The position numbers were made by a program, and so were the translations under genes. 64,000 bases of DNA from Plasmodium malariae (Eukaryota; Apicomplexa; Aconoidasida; Haemosporida; Plasmodiidae): NCBI RefSeq assembly GCF_900090045.1, contig NC_041779.1, forward strand, positions 248,001 through 312,000, given 5' to 3'. This document shows positions 1 through 12,300 of the stretch, piece by piece. How positions within the stretch are numbered: position 1 is the first letter of the stretch; the number at the start of each line of letters is the position of its first letter. The notes beneath the pieces are model-generated. The model saw nothing but the letters and a program-made list of their open reading frames with translations. It was not told where the DNA came from and did no database searches.

Positions 1-359
1 TTATTTATTACCAGCTTAACAATAGCTATCGCGTTACTAGCAACTCTAACTTTATTTTTTTACAAAAAGTTAATAAAAATTATCCTTAAAATCACAAATA
101 TTCTACCACAAATCGTATATTTCATTTTCGCATAAAATTACTAGCACAAGACAATTATATGTATAATTATATATCTGTATATATTTTTTTTTTCATATAG
201 TTTACTCCAGTGAAATCATGGTTACATAGTCATTTACAAAAGAAAAAAATAATTGAACTTAACAAAGTTGAAGATAAAGAAGACTTAAAAAATTCACATA
301 AAAAAATAATTAGGAATTATAAAGAAAGTCATCATAATATAGATTTTCATCCTAAATGA
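1..359 (+). CDS. pir: PIR-family protein, 3' end only (partial at window edge)
   Basis: This is the end of a Plasmodium interspersed repeat (PIR) gene running in from the left edge. Positions 1-69 encode a hydrophobic segment (TSLTIAIALLATLTLFFYKK) that fits the C-terminal transmembrane helix of PIR proteins. A pyrimidine-rich tract ending in AG at 199-200 opens the last exon (201-359), which encodes FTPVKSWLHS followed by a charged tail ending in TGA at 357-359. The FTP-x-x-SWLHS motif just after the membrane helix is typical of PIR cytoplasmic tails. PIR proteins are variant antigens of infected red cells. The intron donor is uncertain: the GT at about 70 would put the last exon out of frame, whereas a GT at about 112 keeps frame but adds residues after the helix. 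The copy may therefore be damaged. Family call fairly sure; function inferred. Confidence 0.75.
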
Positions 360-2100
360 GATGCTTGCTACAAAAATCATAGTTTGGCTTATTTTTATAA
401 GAAAAATGAATACACAGAGTAATAAAATGTACATATAACTGGATATTTACTAATAAATAAAACTAGTTAAAAATAAATAAATGAGCACATGAGTATAAAA
501 ATTACTAAAATAAATATATTAAAATTATTCAAAGAACCAGATAACATAGATAAAATACTATTGTAATAGACAATAAATGAAAAAATCCATCTATACATGA
601 AACTTTCTTTGAAATGAAAAATAAGACCTTTTAAGACTTATATATATACAGGTCTATTATGAAGTAATTATTGATTTTATTACACAATATTATTAATTAA
701 TATTTATTAAGTAATAAAAAAAGAAAAGGGAAAATAAAAGAAAGAACGAAAGCATTAAAAATAACACCAATAATATTATTATATAAATGAAAAAAGAAAA
801 ACATAAAACAAAAACATAATTAAAAGAAAATATGTAAATATTTTTTTTTTTACTTATATTTTTATTTTTAGTTTTTTTTAATTATTTTTTCCCTTTCATT
901 TAAATATACTTAAAAATTTGACTTCATTTATACAACAATTGTAACTTTGTCTATACTTCGTATATATTCTAGATGGCACATTATGCAGGATTTTTATACA
1001 GAATCATAAGCGAAACAAATTCTTCTGATGTTCCAATTCATATTGTCAGATTACTAACCATACATTATTAATTCATAAATACATTCTTTCTAATCACTAT
1101 TCTTAATTTTTTTTGGTTCCCTTAATACCCATTTATATAATTAATATCCAAATGGAGTAAAATAATGGACATACGATAAATAAAAAACATATGTAAAATT
1201 ACCCTACAATTAAAAAAGTCTCATTAATGTAAATTGCAAAAGCAACAAATAGAATTCATATTTCAATATTTCATTTTTATTTACTTTATAGAAAAGGGAA
1301 AATACGAAACAAATTCCGAGAAAAGTAGTAGGAACTATCTTGAGAATAAGGATGAGAACATAAAAATTGTCATATAATTCTACATTTTTTCAGATTTCAT
1401 ATATAAATAAATTTTTATGATATCCATAGGTCTCGTTATCTGTATAATGCCATACGTATGATATTTTAATTTTGGAGAAATGCTTTTATTATCATTTAAA
1501 ATTCAGAGTTTCCTTGTTAATTTGTAAATTACAAATAAGAGAATCCTCCAGAGTTTCAATAATTTCTCTTAAATTCACACACTATTGGCTTTTCCCATAT
1601 ATGCATATTTTATATATTAATTTAGAAGCCATATATTTCGATAAAATCTTTAATGACATTTAAAATTATAAACACAACTCTCTCTATAATTATTAGAATC
1701 AAAAAAACAAAAACACCTTTTAATCATATCTTTTATACATATTTTATTAATATAAGATACAATTAGTATATTTGCTTTTTATCATTAATATAAGGAAATT
1801 TACTTTATATACTAACATAATTGTTAAAATAATCAAACAAATTTTTCATCTAACTGCATTCTTATAAAATGAAACCAAAATAATAAAAGCAATGATTATA
1901 ATTAATTAATTCATAATTATTATAAAAAAAAAATTTCTCTTATTTCATTAATTTTAGATATATGTTAATTAAAATTACAAATACTATTATGTTTACTTAT
2001 TAATGATTTATACTATTCACTAAACTTTTTTTCCATTTAGCTCATAATTAATATTATACGATACCTTATGATGTTTAGAAAAAAAAAAAAAAATACTTTT
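360..2100. other. AT-rich spacer without a recognised gene
   Basis: Only short open frames occur, including a 63-codon one at 1472-1663 (+) that resembles nothing I know and is expected by chance at this base composition. I see no signal-peptide exon or family motif on either strand. The first part should hold the 3' flank of the PIR gene. Confidence 0.5.
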
Positions 2101-2290
2101 TTTTTTTTATTTAACCAAGATATATTTTTATTATTTCTTCATATAGCCAATAAATAAAATATAAACGATGATTATCTTTACTTTCTACCTCATTCTGAAT
2201 ATTATTCAATTCTATTCTTATATCTCCAGCTAAATTTTTACAACATGACTCATTCCCCAAGGTGTGTTTTCCAACACTAAGATATATTTG
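2101..2290 (-). pseudogene. PIR-like N-terminal domain remnant
   Basis: Read on the minus strand, this stretch encodes CCKNLAGDIRIELNNI followed shortly by LYFIYWLYEEI and then a stop. The spacing of a CxxLA-type segment and a YFxYWLYxEI segment matches the cysteine-rich N-terminal part of PIR proteins, where the YW motif is the most constant feature. Nothing upstream restores a start codon or first exon, and downstream the frame closes within a few codons, so only about 60 residues survive. It lies 3' of a second PIR-like remnant on the same strand, so either two genes decayed here or one was rearranged. Family call rests on the YWLYEEI motif alone. Confidence 0.5.
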
Positions 2291-2569
2291 TATTCACTAC
2301 AATATTAAATTACGTAAGCAACTGTATTCAATATTTCTATTAATCAATAATAAAAATTTAATTATGAAAATTTACAGAAATCCAATATATAAAGAAGGTG
2401 ATTTTTGTATTATGCTTTATTAACAAAAGAATATTACAAGAACGTATTATATAAATAATTACGGAAAATAACTTATAATACACATATTAATACATTTTTT
2501 CTGTGAAATCATTAACAGTAAGTATATCTTTATATTAACCTAATGAAGCCATGAACTTCATAGATTCAT

Positions 2570-3130
2570 TATGTTTTTCAAGTTTTATTTTCTATGAAAT
2601 CTTTTACATTCTTCAACAAATTCTGAATGTAGTAGTTTCTTAATATATTTAACTTTATAAGTATTAACTAATTCCACAAAACTTCATATATTTCATTACT
2701 ATGTTCTAAATTGCTCTCATACATTATGTTTTATCATTAAACTTTTCCATATTCTTATATAACTTAGACATATCTATATGTTTACTCAAAATTTGTTCTT
2801 GTTTAAAACATTAATCCAGTTTAGTTTTTATCTTATTATAGTATATTCTAAAAATGAAAGTACTTCTTTTTTATCTTTTAGGACTTTTATATCATAATCT
2901 TTTATATATTTTTTATGTAACCATATCAATGGTTTATCTTTAGAACATACACTTTCTAATGCAGTGTCCATTCTATTATAAAGTCCACTGACGAGTATGC
3001 CATCAAAATTACCGTCTCTTATTTTTCCATATAAAGAAGGAATCAAGTATTTATGTCACATCTTATAACCAATAATCATCATATTTTTGAAGCAATTTCA
3101 AATAATCATTCCAATCTTTTTTTTACTTTT
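2570..3130 (-). pseudogene. PIR-like (vir-type) gene remnant
   Basis: The minus strand carries a series of coding-like segments broken by stops and frame changes. The longest clean part (2828-3046) contains IWLHKKYIKDYDIKVLKDKK, with LSFLEYTIIR closer to the stop. Further 3' in shifted frames come SKHIDMSKLYKNMEKFND, SNEIYEVL and LHSEFVEECKRFH. The order of a tryptophan-containing WLH/YWL-like segment, then a SKLYxxMxxFND segment, then a cysteine-bearing amphipathic segment resembles the central part of VIR-type PIR proteins. No first exon, transmembrane segment or tail is recognisable. It could instead be another subtelomeric surface family; the assignment is an inference from motif order. 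Confidence 0.38.
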
Positions 3131-3369
3131 TTAACACTACATCAAATTTAATGAAAATTACTCTTATTTATATTGTACCTCTCTATGTTTCTTCTAGGTC
3201 ATATGTTGAATAAAAGAAATTAAAATTAATATAATTTCTCCGAAAAGCTTTTTCGATCTTAAAATTATTCTACAAAAAAAAATTAAAAAATATTTTTTTC
3301 ATTCTATGTTTTATATAGAACAAAAGTGCTTTAATCCATAAAGTGCAATGAAACTTAATCAATTATTAT

Positions 3370-3388
3370 TTTATTTATTTATTTATTA
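3370..3388. repeat. TTTA tetranucleotide microsatellite
   Basis: A short run of TTTA units (about 4-5 copies) is visible directly. Such slippage-prone tracts are common in Plasmodium intergenic DNA, and I infer no function. Confidence 0.7.
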
Positions 3389-4570
3389 TAATAGGAACAT
3401 TAAAACAAAATCTTATTTTATCCATAAAAAAGTAACAGTTTTACACAAAAAAAAATTTTATTTTATTTGATGTTTGTTAAATATATCACAACCAGATAAT
3501 TACTTTTTCTGTGATCAAGGTCCCGTGTTGTAATACCATTTTTCTTGTGTTCCCAAGATTATTCTACTAAGAGCATATAAACATATCCTCTTGTTATTCA
3601 ATAGTACATAATAAAAGCTATGAAAATGTAACAGCTAAAGCAAAAATTAATTTGAACTTTTCATAAAACCACAAATTTGTAGAAGTCCAAATTTTATAAA
3701 TTACGTATAATGAAGCAAAAATCTCCTAATTATAGGATTTGGAAAAACTTATACGTTTCATATTTAATGGAAATATTGATAAATGAATACGAAAATATTA
3801 TAATTGGAACATAATGTAGGCTGTTAAATCATATAAAATAACTCAACCTGTTCATTAGCATAAAACATGTTGCAAGGGTTTTCAATTAGTTAATTATTTG
3901 TTTAAAAAGACATGACATATATGAAATAATTTCTTCTCATCAACATAACTTATATGCATCTTTAAAAGCTGAATTTCCTAAATTCATTATATTTTATAAA
4001 ATTCGCCTTAATATTTCACACATTGAAATGTATGTAATAAATATATATTTTAGGTAATCATACAAACTTATATATTATTTTAAATGAAATCGTTCTAAAA
4101 TATACATTTTATTAGTTAAATATAATGGTTATAATTAAAACAAGAAATTGATTATATTGAAAACAAAAAAAACAAAAACTTTTTTGTCAATAAAAATTAC
4201 TAATTACTATTTAAAATGCACATTAAACTAAAAACTTTTAAAAAAATAAATTTCAACAAAAAAAAAAATTAAGCACATAAAAAAAACAAACAAACCTATT
4301 TTAACTTATATAATGAAATTATAACGTATAAACAATTTAATACATTAAGTACAAGATCATATACGGATATACTTATATTTTTCTAAAGCAGTAGGTGAAC
4401 ATATGCATTAAATATTTTTAAAGCAACTTTTATATTCTACTAAATAGTTAAATATATGCAAAAGTGAAAAAAAGTAAAAATATCTCTTACTTCTATTCAC
4501 CTCTTTGTCAAACTTAATAAAAAAGTTAAAGGAATAATATAACTAAAACATAAATTCAAAAAAATAAAAC
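3389..4570. other. AT-rich spacer, 3' flank of the exported-protein gene
   Basis: No family motif or long frame is seen. A slightly less AT-rich patch at about 3485-3600 has short broken frames on the minus strand (for example SWEHKKNGITTRDLDH) and might be part of the same decayed PIR-like gene, but I cannot support a call. The right end must contain the 3' untranslated region of the gene ending at 4571. Confidence 0.45.
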
Positions 4571-5314
4571 CTATTTTCTTCTAAACATATGAAGAAAAGG
4601 CATCAACTCCAAACCCCTATAATCAAAACCTAACTTATACCGTAATATATTTATTGTATATCTATCTAATTTTTTATCTACTTCCTTCAAATATTGTTTT
4701 ATGGATGATTTTCTACTTTTTTTTTCTGGAATATAATATTTTCTTCGAAGTACTTCTTCAAAGCTTACTGAATCTGTACTATTATGATCAATATAATTTA
4801 TTGAACCTTGGGATTTTTGGAAACTATATCTAGAATATAATGAATTAGATGAATTTTGAACTTCATCATTCACATTTTTTTTACACTGTTTTTTTTTGCT
4901 ATAATTTTCTAACGATGTATTTAATCCATATTTAAACGGATATTCTCCTTCACCTATTGTGTTTCTTCTTCTTTCCCTTAAATATGTTTGTCTCTGTTGG
5001 CCATTTAAATTTGTTTCTTCACTTAATAATCTTCTTATCCTTACATCTAATGTATTTAGATTGATTTTCTTATAACTTAATATTCCTGAGGTAGTTTCCT
5101 AAATATTAGCGAAAATATTTAATATTTAAAAAAATATCAGTTTTTACATATAAAAAAAGTATTAATTTTAAAATGAAAAAGATCACAAAACATGCATTAA
5201 AAAAATTATTTAATATAATAATTATCTTACTTCAAAGGAGTATTTCCATATCCATATTAATAGGACAAATGAAAAAATTTTATTAAAAGACAAAAATTTA
5301 ATTGTTTGTGCCAT
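4571..5314 (-). CDS. Plasmodium exported protein, unknown function (PEXEL, two exons)
   Basis: Exon 1 is 5231-5314 (28 codons, starting MAQTIKFLSF, with a hydrophobic core around residues 10-24). It ends at a GTAAG donor. The 132-nt AT-rich intron (5099-5230) ends in TTTAG, and exon 2 (4571-5098, 175 codons plus stop) continues in the same phase. The deduced protein is 203 residues. A canonical PEXEL export motif, RLLSE, lies at about residues 51-55, roughly 30 residues after the hydrophobic segment, the usual spacing for export through PTEX after plasmepsin V cleavage. The rest is rich in Lys, Arg, Ser and Asn with no further membrane helix, so the mature product is probably soluble in the red-cell cytosol. 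The C-terminus (GLELMPFLHMFRRK) is distinctive. No stop or frameshift is seen; it is one of only two clean genes here. Function unknown. Confidence 0.82.
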
Positions 5315-8300
5315 TATGTCAATTTATATATGTTGCATCGTCTGTGATAATAAAAAAACAAATATATATATATAATTTTTTCAATATTATTCAAATGGTT
5401 TATGTTAAAATTTTATTTTATCGTTTTCTGTAAATTTAAAATTTATAACTTTTTAACTTCCTTTAATTAAATATAATAATCATATATATACAAAAAGGAA
5501 AAGATAGAAAAATTTATTAAAAATATTATAGTAATTTTTCTATGTAAGAACGGTAATTAATGAACCATATATAGTATAGGTTTCACAAAAACATTAAATT
5601 ATATATCTAACTAATATTTTATAATTACTAGACAAAGCTATATGTAATTTATATCAAAAAATTTATTTATATTTATATATTTTATTTTCACATTAAACCT
5701 CTTTCTTTAAATGTAGTCATGATAATAAATGAAGTGTCATAAAATTACAAAACCTAACAACTGTACGACTTAGAAAAAAAATTTATTAAAAATTTTTATC
5801 TTTTATAATTAAAATGAGGAAAAATTTTATGCAGTCATCTAAAGTTTTATATATGAAAATGTTTTTTTAATTAATATACAATAAACTTAATGTAACAAAA
5901 AAAAAATATATATATTAATAATAATTTAAAGGGATTTAATTAATATATATTCAGGTACAATACAATATTAAACGTAATTTTTTACATTTTAAACTGAAAT
6001 ATTCAATTGTTAAGTTAACAATAAAATATAATAAATTATTATGAATGAAATTTCTTTTACACTTTTATTATGTAAGATAAATTTAATTTTACAACTGTTT
6101 AAATTTAAAACAATTTTTTATGTTGCAACAGCGTAATGTTATTTAATATTAACGCGAAAATTTTAATAATTCAATATATGATATAATATTAAAATAAAAC
6201 ATTGATGAACGAGAAAAAATATTTTATAATTGCTGCAATTTAAAATATAAACATAATAAAAAATATGAATAAAGAACAAAAAGTACAAATATTATATAAA
6301 AAACATTCAAAGATTTATATTAAGTAAAATGGCACTTATTAAACTTCAACACTAAGTTTATTACTTTACAGAAAAAAAAAATGCTTATAACATAGAAAAA
6401 TACCTTCACCAATTAATGCAACCATAGCAATAATATTTTTATAATAATGATAATTTAATAAAATAAGACAACTATTACGCTTAATATAAAATTCCTAAAA
6501 GCTTTGTACATTCATTATTGAATATTGTATTAATATACGTTTTTATTTTTTTTTCATTATTATTTATACTCAAGAAGATTTTAAAATATTTCTTTAAACA
6601 AGAATAAATATATTTCCTACTTACGGAATATTTTTGGATATATAAGTAATCACTAATGATTAAATTAAATTCTCTTCTTATATATTTACTGTGTTTTTAA
6701 TAATCATACAGTTCTATTCTTATTTATGTTCTGGTTTACACATAAATATATATGTAAGTTCATAAAAAAAATTACTATATATGTATGGTTAATTATAAAT
6801 TATTGACAGTTATAAAAGCACAATAACGAAGTTATTTTATGATTTTTATTAACTTTATAATATTATTATTTTACTTTTTTCATTTTTCTTAATAAAGAAA
6901 TTTATAATAAAATATTATGACGAATATATAAAAATTTAATGGATAAATTATTTAAATGTAAAACTCAATAAACACCCTCAGAATATATCTATTTAAATTT
7001 ATTTGAATTTTTGTAATAACCATGTTATTAGCAAATATATTTATACAAGAATTAAAAACGTTTTTTTTCTAAAAACATTAAGGCCGATTAGTAAATAGAA
7101 GTATTTTTTCATTTAATTTTCTAACTATAAAGTTGTTAATTATTTAATTTATATTTATGCTTAGTCATGGAACATATTATTTGTTTGTAGTACATTTCCC
7201 TAACAACAGACAATGAATGCTAATTTGTGATTCACGTGTTAGTAGTACATGCCTCGTTTATTAAATTGTCACTGTGGATGAAACACGGCTTCAGAACGTT
7301 TTCTTTTTCATGAATTTTATATATGTATTGTACATTACTATTTTAAATTTCATGAAAAAAATTACTTAATATAACGAATACATTTATTAATGATACATGC
7401 TAAAAGTAAAGGCAAATATAAAATTACTACACATTCATACTCACCTTTTTGTCATATAAATTTATATGCATATTCTTTTAGTATATGTATATAAGATAAT
7501 AAAATTAATATTTAATATTTTAAATATTATTTCACATTATTACCAAGATAAATGTATGCACTAACGCATTATTTTAAAAAATTTGCAAATAACCTAATAA
7601 GACACTTCAAAATTACTATATGAACGAATATGTAATGCTTATTGTTTGTTAATTCATTAACAATACATTGTGGATTCTTATATAACTACTTTTGCTATCA
7701 CATTTAGTTAATATAAATATACCTTAAATTATATGAGCTATATTGATTACAAATATTTTACAGCTATAATCAAATTAGAGATCACTGCAAATTCAAGAAC
7801 ATTGTAAAAGTTGTACAGATAAAAAAAAAAGTTTATTAATTACATCGATACAACAACTGCAACTTATAAGTTGAAGGAATAATATTACTGTTCTTCATAT
7901 TACTACTGTCACTAAGATGAATGAATTTGTTCTAAATTTACTAAAAAAGAATTAGAGAGGCCATAACATTTAAATCTTCTATAATCTTTTTCGTAATAAA
8001 AATATTTATAAAAAATAATATAAGAATATTTTTCCTTTTTTACGGTTCCATCATATTTAACAACACATCAAAAAAGACAAGCAATGCAAAAAAGTTAATA
8101 ATATGTTCTGTATTTTTAAAAATGATTTTTGGTAAAATAAAAAATGTGAATATAAATTTATTTTACTTCTTAATTCTTAATTATTTTAACAAATTTAATT
8201 TTTATATTAAATAAAATTAACAAAAAATTTAATATAAATAAATAAATATTTCATATTTCCTTTTTAGATATATACAATTAAAATTATTCTGTAGGTATGT

Positions 8301-9769
8301 ATGCATATAATTATATATATATATATATATATGTGTATGAATATTTAATTATGTTTTTTACAGCTACATCAATTTTTATAATTATATTTTAGAATTAATT
8401 TAATAACAATAATGCTTTCCAAGTACTCAGAAATATTTTATTCTTTCAAATAAGGTATTTTAAATATATATACAAAACAATATAACTTAGGTCTGTAAAA
8501 TAAAAAATTTACACACAAAAGACATATCTAAATTTTTTTTTCTATTTTTTAAAAATCCATGGTATCTGAAGTGATGAATATAATATACATTAAGTGTACT
8601 GTATCTGTTATACAAATTCTGCATGTATATTGTCAGCACATTTATTTTATTAATCAAAGAATTATTATATTAAACATATTTGTTAAATTAAATGATTCCT
8701 TAAAAAATACATTAATCTTCATATTATATTATAAATACAAAAAAGTGCTATTAAATATAACTCGTAACTTTTTATAATATAATATGAAAGCATATAAATT
8801 ATCAAAAGGTGTAATAATTTTTTTCTATGGTGCAATAAAAATGTCATTATTATACATTTAAAATATTAATTCATTTTAAGGTAAAAAATATTATTTCATT
8901 CTTGTATAACTATAAAATTTCATTAATACAATATAAGAAAAATGTATAAAAAAAATTAATAATTTTATGAAAACGAAAAAATATTAATAAATACAATGAT
9001 GTTTAAACATATTTGTAATTAAAAGAGTTCTAATACTGTATCCTTATCCGCACTATAAACGGGGGATTCTAGTTTCTAAAATTATATTATTATTAATATA
9101 ATTTATATGTACGGAAACAAAATGTGTATTAATAAAATAAATTATAAATTCTTATACATATTATGATTTCTGTAAAAAAATTAGTTATTAAGGAATTAAA
9201 TAAAAAATATTGTTTCAAATTTCATGAATTAATATTCTTATATTTAATACGTAAACATCAATATTTGTATATATATGCGTTAAAATCTCCCTGTTCTTAA
9301 TGAGCTAAACATTAATATAACCTTCTTTTTAGATAATATTAATGAAAAACAAAAAAAAGAATATATATTGGTATATTCTTCTAATACAATCTATTTATTA
9401 ATAGTACAGCTGTTGGGAATATTGTAATCTTCACTTATACACAAGTTACATTAATAAAATGTTTTCTGATGTACACTTATAAAATTTTTTTATATTTTTT
9501 CCATTAAGAAAATTTCATAATACAAATATATTATTAATTTTTAATGAATAAATTTCGTATATAATTCTTACATAGGTTTATATATAATTTTTGATTCCTA
9601 TTCACTTTATAATAATAAATATTCAAATTCACATATATATTTATTTTTACAGATGTTACTGGGAATTTTTATAATATATGTTGCTGAATACAAATTTGCT
9701 GTTTGACTGATCTCCATATATTATGAGCTCATTTACATATATATATGTTACATTTTTGTTTTATGAAAC
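5315..9769. other. AT-rich spacer, no gene recognised
   Basis: About 4.5 kb of very AT-rich sequence with only chance-length frames, the longest 72 codons at 8559-8777 (+). The left part should include the promoter of the exported gene starting at 5314, but no motif can be named. An (AT)n microsatellite lies at about 8312-8332. A patch around 7225-7315 is clearly less AT-rich than its surroundings but has no open frame or tRNA-like fold. Confidence 0.5.
8312..8332. repeat. (AT)n microsatellite
   Basis: An uninterrupted run of about ten TA/AT dinucleotides followed by GTGTATG. It is seen directly and is a common slippage product. Confidence 0.8.
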
Positions 9770-12300
9770 CAATCCAAGTACGTTACTAAATGCCTTTCTT
9801 TTACTTCTTCATTAATCTATTTTCATTATTTTGACAAACTTATATCTTTTACAATAAGTACTTTCAAATTTTCATTTCTACCCCCTTGAAATGATATAAT
9901 ATTTGCTTATACTTTATAGCCTAATTATCTTGATAATCTACGAACGAGGTAGTAATATATTATATCCGTAACATATAAAATTTTTATTCATATAATAAAT
10001 AAGATATTCATATTTAGACTTCAATGTTATATTGTTTCATTGGAGTAATAATGTATTTTTAACTTCATTTTCATTTTATCTCTATTTATGAAGTTTTTAG
10101 TATTCTTTACATTTCCCCCCCATAAAGCTCTATTACTTTTTTTGTTATATTATAAATTTATAATATCCTAAAATTTTCCATCTTTATATTCCACAAATAT
10201 TTAATGTTATTTTCGTTTATTTGTGGGTATTTATTTTTAAATACATCCATCAGTTCTTGCAAAATTGAATTCATTATATTATATTAATTATGTTATATTT
10301 TTTTTCATTTTAACTTGTCTTATTTCATGTATAACCAAACGTAACAATTTTTGAACTATTTTCTGATATTTTAAATGGTGAATAAGTAATAAAATATTTA
10401 ACTAATATTGTGTATAATTATTCTTTTTCCTTTTTACTATATATTCTTCTTTCTTTGCTTGTGATCTACATCATCATTCCATTCTTAATTTATAGTTTCA
10501 TCAGCTCTGTTACCCAACTCATTTGCAGTTCATTTTTTCCATAATTTATTAATTTTCTTATTTAATAATATATTTTTTATGTGAAATGGTTTCATACATT
10601 AAATATATGTTATTATTATTGCATTTATCCTTCTCAGAATCACAAATTACTACAAATATTCATCGTGTTACGGCTTGTTCAATATCCCAATTTTCATTTT
10701 TTTAGCTCTTCATTCTATTTATTTATTAGTTTATTACATTCTCCATATAAGGATCCACGATTGCTAGTGTCTTCCGTATTACGTTTTTCTATATAATTAA
10801 TATTTTCGTGTATTCTTTTCACATATTATGAAATTTGTAAAAATTTTCCTGGACTTAATCTAAAGATAGTATTTACACATTATCCCTGTAATTAAGAGTT
10901 TTACTTTTAATTAATTTTTAGTTATCTTCTTCTGTACACCTTCCTGTTTTATGTAATTATATGTTGAATGTGTTATTTACATATATAATCAGTTCTTTTA
11001 TTCTGCGTTCTTGCAACTTTTTTAATAAATATTTTGTTTCATTATACTTATCAACTTCAGTAGTTTCCCTATATTATGAAAGGTTGTTCTCCGTTTTTCC
11101 AGTAATTTCCATTGTTTCTTAACTATCTGAGGAATTTTATGAACTATTCATTTCATCTATGGTAGTCTCCAAAAATAATTTTCTGTTATATGTGAAAAAT
11201 TCACATTTTCACTTTCTCATAATATCATTATGAATATCTGTAGCAATAATTTTGCTAATAATATTTTCATTTAAAACTTATATAAATCTTCGCAATTTAA
11301 GTTATTATATGATCCTTAAATATTTATTATTGACATACCATCATTGTTTTCTGGGAATGCATATTTATGCTATACTGTATCTAATTTGTTCAAGCCCTTA
11401 AATATTTTTGTTCAATATTTTGCATCATGGACGTTCCTTGCTTTGATGTCCACTGATTTCTCATTCATTTTTGCCTTTATATTAAATATATTCTTTTTTA
11501 TGTACATAGCATATTTTTTTCTTACTATTCAATCCTTCCTAATTTTTTTTGTACTCTTTTCTGTACATTCTTCAAATTATAAGACTGATATGCTATCTTC
11601 AATTTCTAAAGAACATTTTCACGTCTTTCTATCCATTTCTACCGTGATTCTTTTTTCTTTTCTACATAATTATCATTGTTTGTTATTAAATCATGGAATA
11701 CTAAATTACAATAAGTTTTAATTTCTCTATTTATGAAATAATACAGGCGTACTTGTAGGAATTCGTCCTTGATTAATCCTTATACATAATTTTACAATTT
11801 TTAAAATACTTCCATAAGAAATGCTTTAATAGCTTCCTATCTCTCTTTTTTTTGCTTTGATATGTTTATACTTTTTACCATTGTAAAATGGTATATTTCA
11901 TTTTTTTTTATGACTTCCTCATTATCCTGTACTTCATCATCATATGATTTATCATAGGTTTAAGAAGTTATATGACCATATGTCAAGTATTTATATTTTT
12001 TTATCAGAGTGTAAAAGTACATCAAGCATTCTCCGTATCTCTGATAGATTGCTTTTTTTCTTTTTTTTTTTTTTTGTGATCAACATTAAACGTTTATTTA
12101 TCATTGTACATTTCTTAGTGTTTTTTATATAATTCATCCTCAAAAATAGAAGCTAATTCTATTATTTTCATATTATCAATACATATTATTCCTGTGTATA
12201 AGATTATTTGATAGTTTTAAACTCCATAGTTCAAAGGGTGTCCTTATTATTTCCTTTTATTTTATTATATTTTTATTAATTTACAGATTTTAATATCCAA
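9770..12300 (-). pseudogene. SURFIN/STP1-type cytoplasmic region, heavily decayed
   Basis: The plus strand is strikingly pyrimidine-rich over this span, so the minus strand is purine-rich, as in Plasmodium coding DNA. Segments read in order on the minus strand include IDNMKIIELASIFEDELYKK (about 12.18 kb), EIRRMLDVLLHSDKK (about 12.05 kb), YDDEVQDNEEVIKKNE, SINISKQKKER, LIKDEFLQVRLYYFINREIK, LITNNDNYVEKKKES and KWIERRENVL (about 11.6 kb), then VDKYNETKYLLKKLQERRIK near 11.0 kb and ELMDVFKNKYPQINENN near 10.2 kb. The sequence of a basic LRLL-like stretch, a SKQKK-type basic motif, an EV-type helix and WIERxxNxLxKL matches the tryptophan-containing cytoplasmic repeats of STP1 and SURFIN. Stops and frameshifts occur throughout. 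No transmembrane segment or extracellular domain was located. The length beyond one repeat favours SURFIN-like, but I cannot separate the two. Confidence 0.6.

Noticed and set aside
11344..11721. 125-codon open frame on the plus strand
   Set aside because: It lies antisense to ordered SURFIN/STP1-type motifs on the minus strand. Its Phe/Ser/Ile-rich hydrophobic sequence is the complement of Lys/Glu-rich coding.
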